Shown here: piece by piece, positions 1 to 9,174 of the stretch
Layout: each line of letters opens with the position of its first letter
Position numbering within the stretch: position 1 is the first letter of the stretch
Source of the DNA: Galeopsis tetrahit
Lineage: Eukaryota; Streptophyta; Magnoliopsida; Lamiales; Lamiaceae
Assembly (NCBI GenBank): GCA_963675135.1
Contig: OY776130.1
Location: 32,170,001 to 32,234,000, forward strand
Direction: 5' to 3'
Length of the DNA: 64,000 bases
Program-made: the position numbers and the translations under genes
Notes under the pieces: generated by a model
The model's database searches: none
What the model saw: the letters and a program-made list of their open reading frames with translations, nothing else
Told to the model about the DNA's origin: nothing

Positions 1-302
1 TCTTATATCTCAAGTAATTTTTTCTGCAATTATTTTAAATTTATTATAAGTTTAATGTATTTAAAAAATAGAGCTCGAAAATATATATGTAAAACTTATT
101 ATATAATTATATTATTTTACAGGATTAATAAATTTGTTATATATACATAATACACTACTTCTATAATATAGAATCCCCTTATATACTAATAGGGAGTTTA
201 AATTGATGATGTGTCATTTTGTGGTTAATTTGGCTTATATGTCATTTTGTGGTTGATTTGGCTTATGTGTCATAATTTAATGAAGTTGTTAATTTTAAAA
301 AG

Positions 303-631
303 AGTTAATTGCAAATTAAATCACGACCTTTTTGCTCATTTGCAATCTAATCTAAACCTTAAAAGAATTGCAAATTAGACTTCTTAAAAGTTTACTTTGT
401 CCCTAAATCATACCTTTTGATATTTGGTTTGATTGAAAAACAATATTGTTTTATTAAGGTGTTGTTATGTCATTAAGAAGTCTAAATTATGTTAGATTCG
501 AACACAATTAAAATTGTCAAAAAGACTAAATTGCAACTATATTTAAAGTTTGTGATTTATTTGCAATTAACTTAAAGTTTAGATTAGATTGCAAATGAGG
601 AAAAAGGTTATGATTTAATTTGCAATTAACT
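303..631. mobile_element. Short inverted-repeat element (MITE-like)
   Basis: The left end AGTTAATTGCAAATTAAATC is repeated in inverted orientation at the right end, and the match runs about 60 bp with few changes (AATCACGACC against AATCATAACC). Such long termini on a 0.3-kb body are typical of nonautonomous DNA transposons. No clear target-site duplication was found, so the superfamily is open. A fragment with the same TAAATCACGACCTTTGCTCA wording recurs near 10660 in intron 3 of the DUF616 gene. Confidence 0.5.
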
Positions 632-644
632 AAAATATTTATTT

Positions 645-897
645 AAGGTGTTATGGTTGATATTGAAGGTTGACTTACAATTTATTATTAAGAGTTATTT
701 TAATATTACTTAAATTATTTGTTTCCGAAATTTTATAATTTTTTTTAAAGTCATTTTTTCATATTTATTAAATGTAAGGTGTTGTGGTTGATATTGAAGG
801 TTGACTTACAAATTATTAAGAGCTATTTTAATATTACTTAAATTGTTTGATTTCGAAATTTTATAATTTTTTTAAAAGTTGTTTTCATATTTATTAA
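645..897. repeat. Tandem duplication, about 125–130 bp unit
   Basis: Two head-to-tail copies (645–775 and 776–897) both begin AAGGTGTT(A/G)TGGTTGATATT and continue with matching text to TTTATTAAA. The second copy ends in the 9-bp target duplication of the next element (899–1633). No coding potential is seen. Confidence 0.7.
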
Positions 898-898
898 A

Positions 899-1633
899 GG
901 GTTAATTCTAAATAAATACACCACCTTTCATCTCAATATCAATTTAATCACGACCTTTTATCGTATTGCAATTAGATACACATTTTTTTTCATCAAGTTT
1001 TCTTCTACCATTCTCAACTAAATCAAGTTATTCACGCATCTAATCATGACCATTGGTGATTTTGTTGTTTATTTTTTCGGGAATTCTTAAATTATTTAAT
1101 AATTTTGTTGTTTTGTTCAACTAGTTCGAGAACTATAATTTTTTTCGGTGGAAGTTTTTTATTATTTTGTTCAACTAGTTCGAGGACTACGTGATTGATT
1201 GAGTTTGAGAAGTGAGAGAGACGCACATAACCAGAACTCTGTTATTGAGTTTGAGAAGCAAAGAAGACGACGAAGATGCCGAGAGTTTAATTTTATTTAA
1301 TTTTTATGGTTAGAAGAGAATAACTTGATTTAGTTTGAGAATGGTAGAAGAAAACTTGATTTAGTTTGAGACGCGGAGGACAGGTGTGCAATTTTATTTT
1401 TATAAAATTTTATATTTTTATAAAGTGTAATCTTTATGGAGAAAATAAAAAAAATATGTGTAATATGACGTGGCGAGCTCCGGCAAGCTACATCATCAAT
1501 TGTTGACCGAAGAAAAAAAATGTGTATCTAATTGCAACACGATGAAAGGGTGGGGTTTTAAAAAAAAAATCGTAAAGGTCGTGATTAAATTGATATTGAG
1601 ACTAAAGGTGGTGTATTTATTTAGAATTAACAC
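899..1633. mobile_element. Mutator-like nonautonomous element, long TIRs, 9-bp TSD
   Basis: The left end GGGTTAATTCTAAATAAATA is matched by an inverted right end (…TATTTATTTAGAATTAACAC). The inverted arms extend over about 100 bp including CCACCTTT and TCAATTTAATCACGACC. The element is flanked by perfect 9-bp direct repeats TTTATTAAA at 890–898 and 1634–1642, the Mutator signature. No transposase is present. A longer sister copy lies at 49929–51330. The 71-residue frame inside the right arm is not a gene. Confidence 0.82.
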
Positions 1634-1945
1634 TTTATTAAATGTCAATGTCTCATTTCGTTTGATTCTCACAAATTTTCTTTGAAATTTGCTTTATAAA
1701 ATTAACTAACATAAGTGTAATTATTTTATAAACCTAAAATATTATATTAGTTAAACTTTTATATTATAATACAACGTTATAATAAATATAATTGAAAAAA
1801 ATGTTAATTTTATTTAAATATAATTATAATAATTTATCGTACAAAATAAAAATATAAAAAATTGAATTAAGTAAATAAATAAAAATTTATTATTAAATAT
1901 TTAAAAATATATTTAAAATTCCGTGTAATACACGGTTCTACACAA

Positions 1946-3204
1946 ATACAGAGATATACATACACCGCACACAATACACGCTTACACTCTCAATCATAGA
2001 TATATATACAGTACTCACACACATAGAAATATATGTATTGCAGTTTTCCCAAAAACGAAAAATAAGTAATAATTAATTAATAACATCTGCAGCGAAGAAA
2101 ACTAAAAAAAAAAAGAGAAGAAAACTCACCTTACCGTCCGATGAGGAATTAGGTATCTCCCGAAGAATCGAACTAAACTTAGAGTAAAAGGATTTGAAAA
2201 TAACTTGAATATATGAAAAAAAGAGAAGAATTAAAATAAACACATAGAGGCGGCGCAATTGGAGTTGGAGGGTTTGAGAGTCATTTAAATATATGAAAAA
2301 AAGGTAGGAGTAAGAGTAAATCTTTCTAGAAAAATGAATAATCATATCTTGAAATTTTCCTAAACAAAATTTTGAAAATCTCGCCTCTATCTAAATCTTT
2401 GGAATTTAATAATATTTTACATAAATCTAATTATAATATAAATTACTATAATTTATTAAATTCTAATTTAAAAATTTAGAAAATTTTATCAATATAATGG
2501 AGTAATAGTTTTCTGATTTTAGTATATATTTTTATATTTTCTAATTTTTTATATTTTTTGTATTTTAATTAATATATTATTTTTTATAATTTATTAAATA
2601 ATTTTATATTTTTTAGATTTATTTAGTTTTTATTTAATTTTTTAAATAATTTAATGATGTTTTAAATAAATCTTATAGTGAGAAGTTTTTTTTTTATCAC
2701 TAAATTATGAGAATTATTCCAACGGTCGGTCTATCGTGTTAGAAATTCCGTTGAAATTAGATATAAAAATATAATAACCTTTAGATTTGAATTGTCTTCT
2801 AAATCTTGAATGCATACAAACAGATGATTCCTCAAACTTAGACAAATTCAATACTTCTAAACTTTATAGAACAACTTAGATAACTTAGTTCTAAATTATA
2901 AATTACTGATCTAACCTATACTCTACTGATCTTGTTTTGGCCATCAAAATTAAATTTATAAATTACAAATAGATTAGGGGTTGGGTAATATTTTAATCAA
3001 CATGCCCTTAATTTACTTCTAACAGCTTAGACGTAGGAAACAAATGTGAGAAGATACTTCACTACATATCAATTTTCTTGTAGGGCTCGTTAAAAACACA
3101 TATAGATAAGAGTGTAAAAAAGAAAATTTCCCAGGCAAAATATACTCTTCATTTTATATTTTTGATTATTTATTTTAACAATATGTAGACATTTTAATTA
3201 CTTT
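1946..3204. other. AT-rich intergenic DNA, no gene recognised
   Basis: Very AT-rich sequence with poly(A)/poly(T) runs. The one longer open frame on the minus strand (2073–2345, 90 residues) is low-complexity Phe/Leu/Ser and resembles no family. I see no repeat boundary that can be defended. Confidence 0.6.
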
Positions 3205-3221
3205 TCATTGAATTTTCTGAC

Positions 3222-3335
3222 TTTTTTTTTTTATTACAAGTTAAATACCCATCCCTTTTTCCCTCCCCATGACTCGAACCCAGGACCTATTCCCCTAGAT
3301 AGTGGTGCTCTAACCACTTGAGTTATCCCACTTTG
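3222..3335 (-). mobile_element. tRNA-derived SINE, copy 1
   Basis: Read on the minus strand it starts TGACAAAGTGGGATAACTCA, with a tRNA-like A box (GGATAACTCAAGTGGTTAGAG; copies 2 and 3 have TAGCTCAAGTGG). A B box GGTTCGAGTC follows about 40 bp later, then a short body and an A-rich tail (poly-T on the plus strand). It is flanked by a long direct repeat TCATTGAATTTTCTGACTT (3205–3223 and 3336–3354; the left copy runs into the poly-T tail), the TSD left by LINE-driven insertion. Such elements are transcribed by RNA polymerase III from the internal boxes. Confidence 0.88.
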
Positions 3336-3592
3336 TCATTGAATTTTCTGACTTGAAGTGTTCCAAACTCAAGTCAACTTAAGAAAGTCAATAGAAATTT
3401 TTTTTATTTTAATTCTATAAGTTTGAGATATACCAAAATAAATCTTTTAAGTTTTAATTTTACAAAATACACCTTGCAATTTTAATCCTTTTTTTATGTT
3501 TTGAAGGAATTAAAATTAACAAACTTGGTGCCAGGTCACTATATCTCCTATATATATATATATATATTAAAAGAATAGAGCTAATAACACTC

Positions 3593-3689
3593 AAAAATAC
3601 TATATACACCCCCCATAATTTTAAATACAAAAACAAATGTATATAACATAAGTAAGTAACCCTTATATATGGGGTGTGTATAAAATATT
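3593..3689. repeat. Small foldback next to the eIF4E exon
   Basis: AATACTATATACACCCCCCATA at the left is nearly the inverse complement of TATATGGGGTGTGTATAAAATATT at the right. The right arm ends exactly at the ATG of the eIF4E-like exon. It may be a tiny MITE or a rearrangement junction. Confidence 0.5.
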
Positions 3690-3805
3690 ATGGAGAACGC
3701 CTGGACATTCTATTTCAATAATCCTTTAGCGAAATCCAGACATGCCGCGTGGGGAAGCTCCATTCGCCCTGTTTATACCTTCTCTTCCGTGGAAGACTTC
3801 TGGAG
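3690..3805 (+). pseudogene. Orphan eIF4E-like exon (cap-binding translation factor fragment)
   Basis: Translation from 3690 gives 38 residues that match the start of the conserved eIF4E core: ENAWTFYFNNP, then AAWGSSIRPVYTF and SVEDFW. In the family, eIF4E binds the mRNA 5' cap, and the first of its cap-stacking tryptophans lies in this core. The frame ends at a good splice donor (TGGAG|GTAATT) after FW, matching the end of the first exon in eIF4E genes as I know them. The usual N-terminal leader before E-N is missing and an in-frame stop lies just upstream, at the edge of a small foldback. No later eIF4E exons are seen downstream. I read it as a gene fragment carried by a transposon, not an active gene. 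Confidence 0.8.
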
Positions 3806-4440
3806 GTAATTAATTAGGTTTTAAATTCGCGCTATAATTTCAATTTCAATTTAGCGTTGTGTGATTGTGAGAGTATTTTTTAAATTTCATGTGTGAAAAC
3901 CGTAATGAAGAAATTGCAGCAATAGAGGGTCGTTGAATGAGTGTAGGATTAAGAGTAAAAAGTTAAAGCGTGCGTCAACTCAACTGTGAAGGTCCAACTT
4001 CTTTTGATCCTGTTTTGTTCTTTCTTAAAACTAGGAGCAATGCTGATTTTCCATCTCTGGTTTAAAACTCACTCTGTATTGTCCAACTTTGATGATTTTA
4101 ATGCTTGAATTATCTGGAATGTTAAAATGTAGATGTAAGAAGGAATGAAGCATATGTGTAATTGGGGCAATATTTGGTTTTTTTTTTTATTACAAGTTAA
4201 ATACCCATCCCATTTCCCCTCCCCATGACTCGAACCCAGGACCTAAGGCCTAGGTAGTGGTGCTCTAACCACTTGAGCTATCCCACTTTGTCATTGGGGC
4301 ATATTTGGTGGTTATGTTGGGAGTTTCTTGTGAACAATTTTGGAACATATGTTTCTGGAAGATTAGCAAATTCTTCTGATTCTATTACCTATTTCAGTGT
4401 GAGAGATTCAAATATCATATAATAGTACTCCACTTATTAA
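3806..4440 (+). other. Intron-like sequence following the eIF4E exon
   Basis: Starts with a GTAATT donor and reads like intron 1 of the eIF4E source gene: T-rich, no long frame. It is interrupted by SINE copy 2 (4179–4292). A TTTCAG acceptor-like string occurs near 4393–4398, but the sequence after it does not encode the next eIF4E segment. Confidence 0.4.
4179..4292 (-). mobile_element. tRNA-derived SINE, copy 2
   Basis: Same family as 3222–3335: on the minus strand TGGGATAGCTCAAGTGGTTA (A-box region), GGTCCTGGGTTCGAGTC (B-box region) and a 3' A-rich tail. The TSD is ATTGGGGCAATATTTGGT at 4161–4178 and ATTGGGGCATATTTGGT at 4293–4309 (one base differs). The internal boxes match tRNA promoters, but there is no complete cloverleaf, so it is not a tRNA gene. 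Confidence 0.88.
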
Positions 4441-5180
4441 TTAATTTTTGTTTTGAGTTATACAACATGGTGTGTGTTGTGTTAATAATTTTTAAATGTA
4501 ATTTTCGCATATGCTTTGATATGGAGTCCAATGTGGGGTTTTTTTTAATGGCAAGTACAAGTGTTTTAATTCAACTCGCTCATTTGGTGAAACAGATGAA
4601 AGAAAGAGCAGAGAAGTTTGAATATTGGAGGATGGGAGAGAAGAAATTCGAGCAGAAAAAGAAAGAGAAGAGTGAGCTTTTGTGTAGACAAAGTTGTGTG
4701 TGGGTTTATGAAAGACATTTTTTAATGACATCATTTTCCACAATGGCATTCCACATTTTTCGTTTTGGATGTGGACATGATTTATTGGGTTTTTTGTTTT
4801 TGTGTGGTTTGGGTGTAAATGAAGCACAATAACGAGGTTGGAGAGTGTATATATAGATGTAAAAAAAAATTCCCTCATTTTTTGCACCAATTTTCCCTCC
4901 AATTGTGTTAGTATCCAATGTTGGCGACAATTTTCGCTCTCCAAAATGGAAGAAATATGAACGGGACAAAAAACGCTAATAGCTGACTAACGGTGGGATC
5001 AAATGTGATAAAATTTAACCTATTGGGACTAAATGTGAAAGTCATGGGACCAAAAAAATGAGGGTGCGTGATTGGTGGGACCAAAACGACAATTTTCTCG
5101 GTATTAGTTCTATTTTTTTTAATATATATAGAGGAGAGGAGAGATAGTGATGTGGCATGATGATGTGACATTTTTTAATA
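4310..5180. other. Non-genic stretch inside the 3394–5562 element
   Basis: Overlapping open frames on both strands (121 residues at 4467–4832 plus, 150 residues at 4492–4944 minus) lack recognisable domains and contradict each other. A module around 4980–5100 repeats wording such as GGGACTAAATGTGAAAG and GGGACCAAAA, typical of repetitive DNA. I do not call a gene. Confidence 0.5.
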
Positions 5181-5397
5181 TACTCCCTCCGTCCGTCTAT
5201 AAGTGTTACGTTACTTTTTGGCACATAGATTAAGAATAGTACAAGTGATGTGATTGAGAGAGGAGAGAGATAGAGAGAAAAAATAAGATATAAAGTGAAG
5301 TGTAAGAAAAAGTATTTACCAAAAAAGGTATGAGAAACTTATAGGCGGACGGACCAAAATGGTAAAATGGAAAGCTTATAAGCGGACGGAGGGAGTA
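5181..5397. mobile_element. Stowaway-type MITE
   Basis: Begins TA-CTCCCTCCGTCCG and ends CGGACGGAGGGAG-TA: inverted ends with the TA target duplication of Tc1/mariner-derived Stowaway MITEs. About 217 bp; the inner ends ATAAGTGTTAC… and …GAAAGCTTATAAGC are also partly inverted. It abuts the right arm of the 3394–5562 element. No coding capacity. Confidence 0.85.
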
Positions 5398-5562
5398 TGT
5401 AACACCAAGTTTGTCAATTTTAATTCCTTCAAAACCTGAAGAATTAAAATTGATGTAAAAAAAGATTAAAATTGAAAGATAAAGGACGTATTTTGTAAAG
5501 TTGAAACTTAAATAATTTATTTTAAAATATCACAAACTTATAGGACTAAAATAAAAAATTTC

Positions 5563-7140
5563 CCCTCCCAATATTAATCCTTCAGTTTTAGATCTACTTT
5601 TCTTCTAACTATAATCGAATGTTCTATCTTTCTGGTCGTTTAACGATGATCTACCTCTCTCTTTCGGTGACGCTTCACAACCCATCTCTACCTAACGTGA
5701 GTTTGAGGCTAATCCATCTAAATCGGGGATGCTCCAATCATAGCCACATCACTTTACAATATTGTGCATATGGGATGTTTCTTCTTATCCCTTGAGTTGA
5801 AATCCTCTGATTTTCTCTCATGGGTTGAGAGTCCTTGATCTATCTTCTGAGTTGAGAGCTTTTTTTTTTCCTTCGTTTTGTCTTGCAAAGTGGAGTATAT
5901 ATTTTGTTGCAATATTAGGACATCTTAGTGATTACATGTTTTCTTTTGTTCGCAAGAAAGTCAATAATTTAGCTCGTCGTTTTGCTATAACGTATGTGTC
6001 TTTTCCAAATTCTCATTATTAACAACGGTCTTGATAACGATTCTTACATTTTTTTAAATTATATGAAGTAAAAGTTATTTTTAGTTTAAAATAATAAAAA
6101 TAATTGTATTCCTTTAAGCCAAAAACTTATATACAATATTTCACAATAACACTATTGTGAAATTTGACATATTCTTCTATTCTTATCTGATATTAGGTCT
6201 CTTTTTTTTCTTCAGCGCTGCCTTTCTTCTCTTTTCTCTTCTGCGCGAAATCTGCAGACTTCCATAAAAAAAAAAAAAAAAATTGTACGCTATCAATTCT
6301 ACGGTTTAGATTTCCGATCTGCTAATCACGAAATAAGGCGGATAAATCATTGTTTTTATTTTTTGAATGAATTAATGAGAAAAAATCAATAATAATAGTA
6401 ACACATATTTATTCAAATTAATTGTTAATAGTTATGTTTTTGTAATTGTAGAGATCGATAAACTATTCAACATGCTTAAATTTTTCATGTTTTTAATTAT
6501 TGTTCTTTCGTCTTTTTAATGTGGGTATGTCATTCTCTTTCAACAATGACGTTTTATTTATACAGTAACACATTTTTCTTTATAAAGTAATACACTTGTA
6601 TTTATATAGTAACACAATTTTCAATCAATACATACTTTAAGAACAAATATGTTTTACTCAAAAGCCAATTGTGTGTTACTTGTCATTACAGTAACACATA
6701 TTTGTCCGTACAATAACATATAATTGTATTTAAAGTAACACATATTAAAAACAAGTTTTTCTATTTGTCTTTTGGGTGATTTTTTTTTTTTTTTTTTTTA
6801 AATATGTTTGATTTGGTATAAATTTGGTATGAATTACAAAAAATCTCGAGTTTTTTATCCTTCCTTAAATTAATTGTATTGATATTTCATGTGAAATGTC
6901 AATTTATGTGTTATTTGCACTTACAATAACACATATTTGTCCTTACACTAACATATAATTATCTTTAGAGTAACACTGATCTGAACCCCGCGAGTAACAC
7001 TGATCTGAACCCCGCTTTTCTGTTATCCTTTTGCGTAACTTTTTTTGCGATTTTTTTGAAAAGATCCATTTGACCGGTCAGATCCGCTACAGATCCACGA
7101 ATTTTTTGTCCCTTCCTTAAATATACTAATATTTCATATA
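5563..7140. other. Intergenic DNA with a direct repeat of GTAACACA-rich units
   Basis: No gene found. From about 6560 to 7000 the words AGTAACACATATTTGTC and TAACATATAATTGT recur; the clearest pair is about 6672–6750 and 6902–6976, an imperfect direct repeat of about 75 bp. Short identical units (GAGTAACACTGATCTGAAC) are repeated back to back near 6976–7015. The 65-residue frame at 5825–6022 has no family signature. Confidence 0.5.
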
Positions 7141-7157
7141 AGTGTTTTCCTTACTTT

Positions 7158-7263
7158 TTTTTTTTATTACAAGTTAAATACCCATCCCCCTCCCCATGAC
7201 TCGAACCCAGGACCTAAGGCCTAGGTAGTGGTGCTCTAACCACTTGAGCTATCCCACTTTGTC
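7158..7263 (-). mobile_element. tRNA-derived SINE, copy 3
   Basis: Third copy of the family, same orientation as the others. It is flanked by perfect 17-bp direct repeats AGTGTTTTCCTTACTTT at 7141–7157 and 7264–7280. A and B boxes are intact on the minus strand. The perfect TSD suggests a fairly recent insertion. Confidence 0.9.
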
Positions 7264-7871
7264 AGTGTTTTCCTTACTTTAATAGCTTACTCACTCATAC
7301 ATTTTAATTTAAAGTAGTACCGTTAGAAAAATAAGCATCCATCAATTTGTGATTTGTGAATTCTTGTATTCATCGAAATATATGTCCTACACTCACCCCA
7401 AAATTCCAACAACGAATTCACGAGGGACAAATTCAAAGTTATAAATGTTAAATTTTGCCATGGACTAGTTTGGAGTGTGTGAAAACGATACTAAATCAGT
7501 CCAAACGTTTCACCAAGTTTGATGTTATAAGACAAATTATTAATTATTGCATAACTTTATATGCAACTGGACAAATGTGTTAGTTGATGGTCACAAATTT
7601 ATAATACTATACTTTTACTTATTACTCCCTCGGTAGATTTTTAGCGTACAAATTAAAAATTATGATAATATATTAATACATATAGTAGATGATGTGATAA
7701 AATAAAATAATAAGTAAAATGTTTGTCAAAAGTATAATGAATAGTAAAAAAATATTTTAATTATCTTCTCAAAATATCACAATATTACTTTAAATGTTAT
7801 TATTTTATTACATTAAAAAATAATTTTATCACCTACTTATAAAGTTAAAAAGTACTCCGTATTTACTTATT

Positions 7872-7922
7872 AAGGTATCTCACATCGGATAGAGAGATGG
7901 TCTTGGGTGGGCTTATAAGCCT
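7872..7922 (+). promoter_or_regulatory. snRNA-type USE + TATA look-alike
   Basis: TCTCACATCGG at about 7878 resembles the plant snRNA upstream element (RTCCCACATCG), and about 26 bp later comes CTTATAAG, a TATA-like box. This spacing is closer to that known for RNA polymerase III snRNA promoters than for polymerase II ones. No snRNA sequence follows. The same wording occurs in plant LTR elements, which is the likelier origin. Confidence 0.25.
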
Positions 7923-8012
7923 GGACAATCCTCTCACTTAACACCTTGATTTTAAGTGTAGAGTTAGGCCTTCTCATAAGTGTATTTATAGACCAATTGT
8001 GATATATTCTTT

Positions 8013-8201
8013 CCTTTTTTTAAAAATGTTATTTTTGTTGTTTTGTATAAAATAATTTTTTTTTTTTTTTTACAAATTCATGCTCCATTATCATTAAAAA
8101 TGTAGAGCCTTTTTTTAAAAATGTTATTTTTGTTGTTTTGTATAAAATAATTTTTTTTTTTTTTTACAAATTCATGCTCCATTATCATTAAAAATGTAGA
8201 G
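8013..8201. repeat. Tandem duplication, 95-bp unit
   Basis: Two nearly identical head-to-tail copies (8013–8107 and 8108–8201), each running CCTTTTTTTAAAAATGTTAT … TCATTAAAAATGTAGAG. The only clear difference is the length of the internal poly-T run, suggesting a recent duplication. Confidence 0.85.
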
Positions 8202-9174
8202 AAAAATGAGAAAAAATAAAAAATAAAATGAAGTTAACATGCGTTAGTTATCAAGAAAGAGAGATGAAAAAATAAATCAAATCATAAATTATAGAAATTT
8301 ACATATGATTGAAAGAAATGGAGTAAACATAGATAAAAACGAAAAAAATGGAGTAAACATAGATAAAAACGACAAAAATTTTAAAATAAGATTTAAAACT
8401 AAAATTATAGTAACTTTTTGCAACAGAGAGGGTATGAGACCTAAATATGTAAACCTTATTCGCACAGGTCTGAAACCAGAGCGGATTCTACCTTAAGGGG
8501 TGGATCGGATCGAAATTAATCCAATTCAGATCGTACCGGTATGAGTTTGGACCGTTTTCAGATCAGTTTTTTTATTTATTTTTTTATTTTTAAAGTTTAT
8601 GGAAACGAAAATAAGAATAATGAATTTGTGTATGAAAATTATAGTGTCGGGTTCTTCATTGGAGATCAATCCCCCAATATGAATTTTATTTACAATATTA
8701 TTAATGTTCTTTTGACACTAAAAGAAAATTGAATATTTTTATTAAATTATATATTTGAAAAAAAGTGTAATAAATCTCAATATTTTTACCTCACATCCTT
8801 ACTAATTATTTGGTTCTAAACATATTGTTTTTTTATTATTTTCAGAGTCTTAATGGAAGAAATATTTTCGAAAATTTAACAACCTTAATTTTATTTAGAG
8901 TGCATTATTAAAAAAATATAAAATATACCTTAAGAAAATTTTATAAAAAAATAAAACTAAAATTTGAATTTTCGATCGGAATCGGGAAATTCCGATTTTA
9001 ACATGGACCGAACCGAAAACTCGAAATCCTAAAATATAAAGGATCCAGGGGACCTTTCCACCAGAACACTGTTCTGTTTCTCCCTTTCATTAAGCAATAA
9101 TTAATTAATTCCATAATGAAGTTGAAAAGTATTAAATAATAAATCCAAATGAAATGGCAAAAATGGGTGAATGA
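8202..9174. other. Upstream region of the DUF616 gene with repeat debris
   Basis: Contains a short duplicated phrase (ATGGAGTAAACATAGATAAA, 8320–8366) and, at about 8495–9040, GGGGTGGATCGGATCG at one side and GGACCGAACCGAAAAC at the other, wording typical of hAT-like repeats (no TSD resolved). The 5' UTR and promoter of the gene at 9175 should lie in the last few hundred bases; no clear TATA box was chosen. Confidence 0.4.

Larger units (their letters stand above)
174..1945 (+). mobile_element. Candidate degenerate Helitron
   Basis: The left end starts with TC in a TA-rich run followed by AGGGAGTTTAAATTGATGATG, which resembles plant Helitron 5' ends. At 1922–1936 the palindrome CCGTGTAATACACGG forms a short hairpin, followed by TTCTACACAA where an intact Helitron would carry CTRR. 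The terminal CTRR is lost, so the call rests on the hairpin and the left end only. The interval holds a younger Mutator-like element (899–1633), an inverted-repeat element (303–631) and a tandem duplication. No protein gene is visible. The two termini could belong to unrelated elements. Confidence 0.33.
3394..5562. mobile_element. Inverted-repeat element enclosing an eIF4E exon (Pack-MULE-like)
   Basis: Sequence at 3394–3536 (GAAATTTTTTTTATTTTAAT onward, ending near AACAAACTTGGTG) returns in inverted orientation at about 5400–5562, giving imperfect terminal repeats of about 145 bp. Between them lie a foldback, the eIF4E-like exon, a SINE and a Stowaway MITE, the last two probably later insertions. 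Long inverted ends around a cellular gene fragment are the Pack-MULE layout. No convincing 9-bp TSD was found (only CAATA is shared by the flanks), so the superfamily is inferred. The two arms could instead be separate copies of one repeat in opposite orientation. Confidence 0.5.

Noticed and set aside
303..631. 9-bp TSD for the first inverted-repeat element
   Set aside because: Flanks TTTAAAAAG and AAAATATTT do not match, so no superfamily was assigned.
4492..4944. 150-residue minus-strand frame as a gene
   Set aside because: No domain, no good exon context, and a plus-strand frame of similar size overlaps it.
3222..7263. tRNA genes
   Set aside because: A and B boxes and TGG…GTTCGAGTC are present three times, but no aminoacyl stem or cloverleaf closes, and each copy has a long TSD and A-rich tail: SINEs.
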